From Bacillota bacterium (GTDB taxonomy: Bacteria > Bacillota > Clostridia > Oscillospirales > QAMX01), in NCBI GenBank assembly GCA_029778935.1, contig JAKPBM010000421.1, positions 1-13,023 on the forward strand: a DNA stretch of 13,023 nucleotides, given 5' to 3'. The notes beneath the pieces were generated by a model. It saw only the letters and a list, made by a program, of their open reading frames with translations, was not told where the DNA came from and did not search any database. The position numbers and the translations under genes are program-made. Positions 9,601-13,023 of this stretch are shown here, piece after piece. The first letter of the stretch is position 1. Every line of letters begins with the position of its first letter.

Positions 9601-9794
9601 GCTTCCTTGATCGCCTCTTCAAGCGCTTTTCTCTTGCGCTCTTCCAGGTCGTCGTCAGCGTAAGCCGACAGCCCTCCAAACATGGTCAGCACAAAGGTCA
9701 TTGCCAAAAACAGACAAAGCCCACGGATAAACGGGCGGTCTGTTTTTTCCGGAAGAGGACACTTTCCTCTTTCAGAAACCTTTTTTCTGTACAT
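6690..9794 (-). CDS. Giant extracellular sugar-binding protein: two carbohydrate-binding-like domains fused to an ABC solute-binding domain
   Basis: About 1034 residues, against roughly 400-550 for usual ABC sugar-binding proteins. I place the start at ATG 9792-9794 because AGGAAGGGTGG lies just before it; an in-frame ATG at 9813-9815 would add seven residues but has only a weak GGAAAG site. A hydrophobic segment at 24-46 ends in SAYA|DDD with no lipobox cysteine, followed by a charged helix (about 47-68). Two jelly-roll-like domains follow (about 85-276 and 303-442), sharing the repeats VPxSGLYTI (150-158, 365-373) and I(D/N)GE(I/T)PFAEA (186-195, 393-402). A helical stretch at 446-563 appears to interrupt the second domain before its last strand (568-576, EIDYFYIAP). 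The C-terminal part (about 601-1034) is a UgpB/MalE-type binding domain with LSGRGPDVAL, GGVYALPETQ and WEFMKWWTS. It is the first gene of the operon and delivers substrate to the two permeases. Confidence 0.92.
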   Translation of the reverse strand: MYRKKVSERGKCPLPEKTDRPFIRGLCLFLAMTFVLTMFGGLSAYADDDLEERKRKALEEAIKEAAAKEGTYSAYSAEHAGQPLYTGEDIVISGADFTDTNIDVSNAIYDEFEGVKNVLLFKLESKEQENAGTNIGVNAENAYVSYIVDVPESGLYTIRALYYPVASDPRLPVEGRGAQIERSLYIDGEIPFAEASYITFTRRWKDAIKVGEVRDGAGNEMRPTQEEAPTWMTAYFNDARGHYSDPFLFYLTKGKHEIKLVATKEPVLLGELRLGSVESVPTYAEVKKQYEANGYQPAPAGSYVKIEAEQPAYKSESSLYAYHSRASVSNSSVSGKFAYDYTQLNMIGGEKWQTPGQWISWNIEVPASGLYTINMRARQNFTRGRISARALTINGETPFAEAKVIEFKFSPDFEMITLCDENGEPFEFYFEAGKTYEMRLMVVLGTAEEIVRRADNSLAALLGVYRRMLRLVGNDPDQYRDYHFWDQMPNEMAMLKVQADALLELSDYLVEISGERNSDYAMLQRIAKTRLMVMYEKEIKVAESFKPFRDDIGSIAKWMNDLTMQPVEIDYFYIAPKGSELPKANAGFFANMGHELKLFYYSFVNDYTTIGSDMDVKDAITVWFSTGTVGQVVGGGREQVQMLKQMIDDDFIPNHQIPTNLQFIALSALLPATLSGRGPDVALQISDATTPVNYAMRGATADLTQFDDFEEVTKRFFPSALVQYTYLGGVYALPETQSFPVLFYRTDIMKELGLEIPNTWDDVKDIIPELQSNNMNFGLSADTSSYYMLLYQRGGNLYRGEGNDYGIQSNLDSPEAIDAFIAFTDFYRSYKLEISFDFQNRFRRGEMPIAVVDYTTYNSLTLSAPEIRGLWKIALVPGLERVDENGNTYIDRSVAASGSSCIMLQKSNKKDKAWEFMKWWTSTETQARYAVEIESIIGTASRYPSANVEVSYRQPWSAEEARVINEQRSWAKGIPEVPGGYFTTRHMTNAFNRVVNDVYDARETLLDYIDDINAELTNKRKEMGLRYIEQFSND

Positions 9795-9931
9795 ACTTCC
9801 ACCCTTCCTTGCCATGACTTACTTTCCAGACTATGTTCACAACGCCTGCCTTATGGTAAAAAACGACAACTACGGCGCGCTCCCAGCCGTCTTTGTACAT
9901 TTTGCCGACTGATTTCAGGCAAAAAACTGAC

Positions 9932-10011
9932 AAAAAGCCTACCGGCGGGGTCGGGTTGCCAATATTCCCCTTTGCCCGCCAGAGGACTTTTCGTGCATTT
10001 TTGACAGGCTT
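9932..10011 (-). promoter_or_regulatory. Candidate structured leader RNA / attenuator upstream of the importer operon
   Basis: In the minus-strand transcript between the promoter and the first gene, an outer stem pairs AAGCCU (10006-10011) with AGGCUU (9935-9940). An inner 8-bp stem pairs CUGGCGGG (9975-9982) with CCCGCCGG (9942-9949, one G-U pair), and GGG/CCC can pair inside it. The outer stem's 3' arm runs into U5 (9932-9936), which is terminator-like. A second, downstream hairpin pairs UUUUGCC (9919-9925 on plus coordinates) with GGCAAAA (9900-9906). I checked it by eye against the common riboswitch consensus sequences I know and found no match. Function as attenuator or riboswitch is inference. 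Confidence 0.4.
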
Positions 10012-10041
10012 ATGTAAAATAGCCTAATACGGTTCGCTACT

Positions 10042-10070
10042 ATCTTATTTTATTTCGTTCAATTTGTCAA
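10042..10070 (-). promoter_or_regulatory. Housekeeping sigma promoter of the importer operon
   Basis: Reading the minus strand, TTGACA (10065-10070) is separated by 17 bp from TAAGAT (10042-10047): a perfect -35 hexamer and a 5/6 -10 hexamer, in AT-rich surroundings. Transcription would begin near 10033-10036 and leave a leader of about 240 nt before the ATG at 9794. It faces the six-gene operon and no other strong promoter was seen inside the operon. Confidence 0.8.
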
Positions 10071-10080
10071 GCAAAACGGC

Positions 10081-10110
10081 CTGTAAAATAATATTAAACT
10101 TTTATTACAG
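10081..10110. promoter_or_regulatory. Imperfect 30-bp palindrome just upstream of the importer promoter
   Basis: The stretch begins CTGTAA and ends TTACAG, with further symmetric matches inside; by hand 22 of 30 positions are symmetric. It lies about 11 bp upstream of the -35 hexamer of the importer promoter, a position where a transcriptional activator (or a repressor) could bind. AT-richness makes chance symmetry easier, so this is a candidate operator only. Confidence 0.35.
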
Positions 10111-10498
10111 GAGAGTTTTTGTGTGTGTTTTACCCAATATATATGTATGCGCACTTCCTTTCATTCGTGCTGTTTGCACAAGTTTTTGATGGAATACGCC
10201 GTTCCCTCCTAAAAACGGTAAAAGAAGCGTCAGTTGTTAGGTAAAATAACGAAAAGACAAGCCCGAATGGCCCCTGTTTCCCCTTAACAACTCCTTGTGA
10301 AATTTGTACAACCTGCCAGCATCGTCATTCTGCACAAGGACGAAAGTGTTATATTTCTTTCAGTAATAATCAACCTTTTATTTACTTTTTGTATAATCGT
10401 TGCCGTATCCGGAAAAAGCAACCTATTTCCATCGCAATACACAAAGGAACATGTCCCCTTCCGCTTCATTTCGGGGCGGAAAGATACACGTTTTGCTG
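10111..10498. other. Noncoding AT-rich spacer between importer operon promoter and rpiA terminator
   Basis: No credible gene is visible here. Short open frames exist on both strands (minus 10284-10469, plus 10297-10521) but lack ribosome sites at their starts. Two Shine-Dalgarno-like sequences on the minus strand (AGGAGGG at 10204-10210, AAGGAG at 10291-10296) are not followed by a usable start codon. Small inverted repeats are present: CCGTT/AACGG (10199-10203 with 10214-10218) and GTGC/GCAC around 10168-10180. I see no tRNA, CRISPR or insertion-sequence features. Confidence 0.6.
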
Positions 10499-10530
10499 AT
10501 AAAAACGGCGCGTCGGGATAGGCGCGCCTG
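10499..10530 (-). terminator. Intrinsic terminator of rpiA
   Basis: On the minus strand, just after the TGA stop of rpiA, GGCGCG (10523-10528 on plus coordinates) pairs with CGCGCC (10507-10512) over a 10-nt loop. A T-tract follows (A5 at 10501-10505 on the plus strand). A 6-bp all-GC stem plus U5 is a standard Rho-independent terminator. Confidence 0.8.
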
Positions 10531-10536
10531 TTTCTG

Positions 10537-11205
10537 TCACAACCTTATAAAATTGTATCCCTGGAACAAACCCGATTCGATTACGCCGGGGATGGCCTTG
10601 ATCTCTTTTTCCAGCCCGGGGCAAATTTGGGCAAACCGGCAATCTAAAATCAAGTTTCCCGCTTCCGTAAGCACCGGCCCGTCCTTGCCGGCTGCCGGGC
10701 GCACCGTAACGGACAAAGCGCCCAGTTCCGCCAGCCGCTCCGCCACCAAAGACATCGCCCGCGGGTACGTCTCCACCGGGAGGGGGAACCGGCTGCCCAG
10801 CCTGTCCACCGACTTGCTGCCGTCGGCTAAAAGATACCGCCGGCTGCAGGAAGAGATAATCAGCTTTTCGTGAAACAACGCCCCGCCGCGGCCTTTGATG
10901 GCGTCGCCCGCCGGGTCAACCTCGTCGGCGCCGTCAAAGCACCAGTCGGGCCGGGCTTCCAAAAGGGACGCCACATTCAGGCCCAGCTTGGCGGCCGTAA
11001 GCCTTGTCTCATACGCTCCGCAGATGACGGCGATGGACAGCCCCTCCGTCCGCACGCGCTCGGCCAGACATTCCAGGGCAATCAGCACCGTGGACCCGGC
11101 GCCGGCGCCGATGACCTGCCCGTTTTCGGCAAGCATCGCCACCTTGCGGCCTAAGGCCAGTTTCTCCTCCGACCGGTCCGCTATATTTAAATAAGGAAAG
11201 GACAT
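10537..11205 (-). CDS. rpiA: Ribose-5-phosphate isomerase A
   Basis: This cytosolic enzyme interconverts ribose 5-phosphate and ribulose 5-phosphate in the pentose phosphate pathway. The start at ATG 11203-11205 (222 residues) has GGTGGAG about 10 nt upstream; an in-frame ATG at 11224-11226 would add seven residues but its AAGGAG site is 14 nt away. Family motifs are clear: a glycine-rich substrate loop GAGAGSTV (33-40), DGADEVDP (91-98), KGRGGALFHEK (104-114), LTEAGNLILD (179-188) and IPGVIESGLF (205-214). Matching to E. coli RpiA gives D91, D94, K104 and the catalytic base E113 (its D81, D84, K94, E103), so activity is expected. The usual GTGST loop reads GAGST here (Thr to Ala at residue 36). 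The gene stands alone, with its own promoter and terminator, divergent from the DUF4097 genes, and shows no link to the importer operon beyond orientation. Confidence 0.95.
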   Translation of the reverse strand: MSFPYLNIADRSEEKLALGRKVAMLAENGQVIGAGAGSTVLIALECLAERVRTEGLSIAVICGAYETRLTAAKLGLNVASLLEARPDWCFDGADEVDPAGDAIKGRGGALFHEKLIISSCSRRYLLADGSKSVDRLGSRFPLPVETYPRAMSLVAERLAELGALSVTVRPAAGKDGPVLTEAGNLILDCRFAQICPGLEKEIKAIPGVIESGLFQGYNFIRL

Positions 11206-11298
11206 ATTGCTTTCGCTCCACCGCATGTATGTTCTGCTCGCTCCTTCCGGAAGGCCTTTGCCAGGTATTTGGCGGCGGGATGAAAAATTTACTGTTAA

Positions 11299-11327
11299 AT
11301 TATATCCTCGCCGGAATGCAAAGTCAA
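11299..11327 (-). promoter_or_regulatory. Promoter of rpiA
   Basis: Minus-strand TTGACT (11322-11327), 17-bp spacer, TATAAT (11299-11304): an almost perfect vegetative promoter. The start site would be near 11290, giving a leader of about 85 nt to the ATG at 11205. A CCTTCCGGAAGG palindrome (11243-11254) lies in this leader and overlaps an AAGGAG sequence. Confidence 0.8.
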
Positions 11328-11353
11328 GGCGGTGCGTTTTGGCCCAAAAACTA

Positions 11354-11382
11354 TTGACACTTGTCCGTTCTGGTTATATCAT
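11354..11382 (+). promoter_or_regulatory. Promoter of first DUF4097 gene
   Basis: TTGACA (11354-11359), 17-bp spacer, TATCAT (11377-11382). The start site would be near 11389, about 44 nt before the ATG at 11433. The -35 elements of this promoter and the divergent rpiA promoter are only 26 bp apart. Confidence 0.8.
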
Positions 11383-11432
11383 TGGTAACATGGGCGTCGT
11401 TCATACAGCGCCCGCGCAAAGGAGGAAGCACA

Positions 11433-12377
11433 ATGGATACGGTAATCATCGTGTCCGTCGTCGTGCTGGCAATTGCCGTTGTGTGTGTGCTCATCTACGC
11501 GGTTTTACGGGGCAGAAAGAAAAAAACGCCGCTGCCGCCCGTCCGGGAAGAGACAGCCGCCCCCGAAGAACCGTCCGAGCAGAGCGAAGCCGGGCAGGAA
11601 CCGGCTCTGATTCCCAAAACGCTGCCATATGCCGCCGACGAGGTCAAACACCTAACCTTCCAGGACGACCACGCTACATACCTGATTTTCCCGTCGGAAG
11701 AGGAAAACGTGCAGATCGACCTGGTGGACAATGAAGAAACCCCCTACGAAATCACCCTGACCGACGGGAAGCTGGAGATCAAGCGGCCGCGGAAAAACGC
11801 CGGCAACAGCCGCTTCCGCCGCAATGCTGAGAAGGAAACGGCGGAGGAATGCATGGAAGTGCGCATCGCGCTGCCAAAGACGTTCGGCAGCCTGTCCGTT
11901 TCCACGGTCCACGGCGATATCGACGTCAAGAAACTCGCCTTATCCGACCTGTCTTTGCAAACAACCCACGGCGACATCTCCATGTTCCAGGTGAAAGTGA
12001 CCGGAGAAGTCCCCTCCCCGTCCGACGTCAACTTCAATGCCAAGACCACCAAAGGGAACATTTTAGCGGACCGGTCCGGCTCCCTGCACGGAGCGGTCAA
12101 CTTCACCACCGTCAACGGCAGTGTGAAGTTCTTCAACCTCTACGGCAAGAACATCCTGGCCAAATCCGTGGACGGCGACGTCAAAGGCTTCATCATCGGC
12201 GTGCCGGAAGATTACACGGTGATTTCCACCACCATCCACGGGGAAAAGGTGGTGCCCCGCTCCTACTACGGCCCGAACCTGCTAAAGGCCAGCTCCGTCA
12301 ACGGCGACATCGACGTGGATTTCCGCTCTCCCGAGGAAGCCGAAGCGTCCGACAGCGCGGAACAGGCCGGAAGCTGA
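11433..12377 (+). CDS. Single-pass membrane protein with DUF4097 (beta-helix, adhesin-like) ectodomain
   Basis: This 314-residue protein starts at ATG 11433-11435 behind a strong AAAGGAGG site 7 nt upstream. The open frame extends further upstream to 11361, but that part overlaps the promoter. A transmembrane helix at about 3-25 is followed by a basic stop (RGRKKK), then a Glu/Pro-rich linker to about 58. The domain repeats a DUF4097 signature, a short strand, G-(D/N/S), then a strand: STVHGDIDV (157-165), QTTHGDISM (176-184), KTTKGNILA (204-212), TTVNGSVKF (225-233), KSVDGDVKG (244-252), TTIHGEKVV (266-274) and SSVNGDIDV (287-295). This fits a right-handed beta-helix facing outward or into the cytosol; topology is not decided by the sequence. 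DUF4097 proteins are often linked to envelope-stress or PspC-type systems, but no such partner is seen here. Its function is unknown. It is a paralogue of the next gene. Confidence 0.87.
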   Translation: MDTVIIVSVVVLAIAVVCVLIYAVLRGRKKKTPLPPVREETAAPEEPSEQSEAGQEPALIPKTLPYAADEVKHLTFQDDHATYLIFPSEEENVQIDLVDNEETPYEITLTDGKLEIKRPRKNAGNSRFRRNAEKETAEECMEVRIALPKTFGSLSVSTVHGDIDVKKLALSDLSLQTTHGDISMFQVKVTGEVPSPSDVNFNAKTTKGNILADRSGSLHGAVNFTTVNGSVKFFNLYGKNILAKSVDGDVKGFIIGVPEDYTVISTTIHGEKVVPRSYYGPNLLKASSVNGDIDVDFRSPEEAEASDSAEQAGS

Positions 12378-12413
12378 TTCCGTTCTTCCGGAAACCGCTG
12401 CAAAAACCGGACA

Positions 12414-12440
12414 CCCCTTCGCAAAGCGCGAGGGGGTTTT
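12414..12440 (+). terminator. Intrinsic terminator after first DUF4097 gene
   Basis: CCCCTTCGC (12414-12422) pairs with GCG-(C bulge)-GA-GGGG (12426-12435) around an AAA loop, followed by GTTTTATGTT. It lies about 37 nt after the TGA stop and separates the two tandem DUF4097 genes into distinct transcription units. Confidence 0.75.
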
Positions 12441-12475
12441 ATGTTATATAGGTATGCGGCATCGCCAAGATTTTC

Positions 12476-12504
12476 TTGACATAAAGGTTTGGCGCCTATA
12501 TCAT
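12476..12504 (+). promoter_or_regulatory. Promoter of second DUF4097 gene
   Basis: TTGACA (12476-12481), 17-bp spacer, TATCAT (12499-12504): the same hexamers and spacing as the promoter of the first DUF4097 gene. The short palindrome CAAGA-TTT-TCTTG (12466-12478) overlaps the -35, and ATATAGG (12446-12452) / CCTATAT (12495-12501) form an inverted repeat around it; these could be operator arms. The predicted leader is only about 26 nt. Confidence 0.8.
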
Positions 12505-12536
12505 GATGGTAGAAGACGGAAAAGGAGGAAACGCGA

Positions 12537-13023
12537 ATGGGCAAAGTGCTGTTTGCTCTGGCGATTCTGATGGTTCTGGCCGGCATCGGCCTGCTTCTGT
12601 TTGTGGTGGTGCGGTTTTTCCAGGGGCTTTTGTCCTCGCCGAAACCCGCTTCTTTGGAAGGGGAGCCGCCCGCATCCTCCGTCCGGCAGAGCCCGGTTCT
12701 CGTGCCCAAAACGCTTTGCTACGGCGCCGAGGAAGTGCGCAACCTGTCGGTGGAAGACCCCGCCGCGACGGTAAACATCTACCCGTCGGAAGACGGGCAG
12801 GTGCGCATTGAGCTGCAGGAGGACGAGAAGAACCCCTATCAAATCTCCCTTTCCGGCAAAAAGCTCTCCATACGCCGCCTGCCGGACAAACGGGTCTTTT
12901 GGGGGTGGTCTTCCTCGAACCGGTGGGACGACAGCCGGGAAATCAGCGTGTACCTTCCCGCACGTTTCGGCGATTTGTCTGTTTCGACCACAAACGGCAA
13001 TATTGTCGCAGACAGCCTGTCCT
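12537..13023 (+). CDS. Second DUF4097-type membrane protein, tandem paralogue (3' end cut by window edge)
   Basis: The frame is open from ATG 12537-12539 to the right edge: 162 codons, no stop. AAAGGAGG lies 8 nt upstream. The architecture copies the preceding gene: a transmembrane helix at about 4-26, a proline-rich linker to about 53, then a domain with closely matching residues. Compare VPKTLCYGAEEVRNL (56-70) with IPKTLPYAADEVKHL in the first protein, and the shared YPSED / FPSEE and NPY(Q)I(S)L / TPY(E)I(T)L segments. One DUF4097 repeat motif is reached before the edge (STTNGNIVA, 150-158). A Trp-rich insert (VFWGWSSSNRW, 120-130) replaces the basic KNAGNSRFRR stretch of the first copy. 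The pair arose by tandem duplication followed by divergence. Its function is unknown. Confidence 0.87.
   Translation, partial: MGKVLFALAILMVLAGIGLLLFVVVRFFQGLLSSPKPASLEGEPPASSVRQSPVLVPKTLCYGAEEVRNLSVEDPAATVNIYPSEDGQVRIELQEDEKNPYQISLSGKKLSIRRLPDKRVFWGWSSSNRWDDSREISVYLPARFGDLSVSTTNGNIVADSLS

Noticed and set aside
9900..10011. Known riboswitch (c-di-GMP, SAM, TPP, cobalamin considered)
   Set aside because: Fragments such as GGGCAAA and GGCAACCC resemble parts of known motifs, but the conserved cores and their order do not match, so I call only an unassigned structured leader.
10284..10469. Minus-strand 61-codon frame in the same spacer
   Set aside because: No ribosome site, no domain, and a mixed composition unlike the neighbouring genes.
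10297..10521. Possible small membrane protein (74 codons, GTG start) in the rpiA/importer spacer
   Set aside because: It has one hydrophobic stretch but no Shine-Dalgarno before the GTG, no convincing promoter, and its 3' part runs into the rpiA terminator. A weak TATAAT at 10392-10397 has no matching -35.
11207..11734. Plus-strand frame of 175 codons overlapping the start of the first DUF4097 gene
   Set aside because: It runs through both divergent promoters and overlaps the DUF4097 reading frame, which has a strong ribosome site and a membrane segment.
12503..12811. Plus-strand 102-codon frame starting near the second DUF4097 promoter
   Set aside because: It starts inside the -10 region; the true gene is in another frame from 12537, with AAAGGAGG and clear similarity to the upstream paralogue.

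Overview
The window looks like chromosomal DNA of a Bacillota (Firmicutes) bacterium. The signs are purine-rich Shine-Dalgarno sites before nearly every gene, TTGACA/TATAAT-type promoters, a sugar ABC importer without its own ATPase gene, and monoderm-style secreted proteins. By eye the base composition is mid-50s percent G+C, so a clostridial or Paenibacillaceae-type lineage is plausible; I cannot place it more precisely.

Positions 1-9794, all on the minus strand, form one tightly packed six-gene operon. In transcription order it holds: a very large secreted solute-binding protein with carbohydrate-binding-like modules; two sugar ABC permeases (MalF-like, then MalG-like); a secreted NHL beta-propeller protein with a TPR-like region and a C-terminal membrane anchor; a Yip1-type membrane protein; and a large secreted DUF5696 protein that runs off the left edge. 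Gaps between genes are 1-16 nt and ribosome-binding sites lie in or next to the 3' ends of upstream genes. A strong promoter sits near 10042-10070, behind a roughly 240-nt leader containing a terminator-like RNA structure, and an imperfect 30-bp palindrome lies just upstream of the -35. No ATPase, cytoplasmic hydrolase or regulator is visible, so a shared MsmX-type ATPase probably energises the importer. The cell-surface inventory suggests a machine that captures, perhaps processes, and imports an unknown glycan. This is the most interesting system in the window.

Positions 10111-10498 are AT-rich noncoding DNA. Next comes a monocistronic ribose-5-phosphate isomerase A gene (minus strand, 10537-11205) with its own promoter and intrinsic terminator.

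Divergently transcribed from rpiA, on the plus strand, are two tandem paralogous single-pass membrane proteins with DUF4097 (beta-helix, adhesin-like) ectodomains: 11433-12377 and 12537 to the right edge. Each has its own promoter with the same hexamers (TTGACA, 17 bp, TATCAT) and the same AAAGGAGG ribosome-binding site, and a terminator separates them. Their function is unknown.
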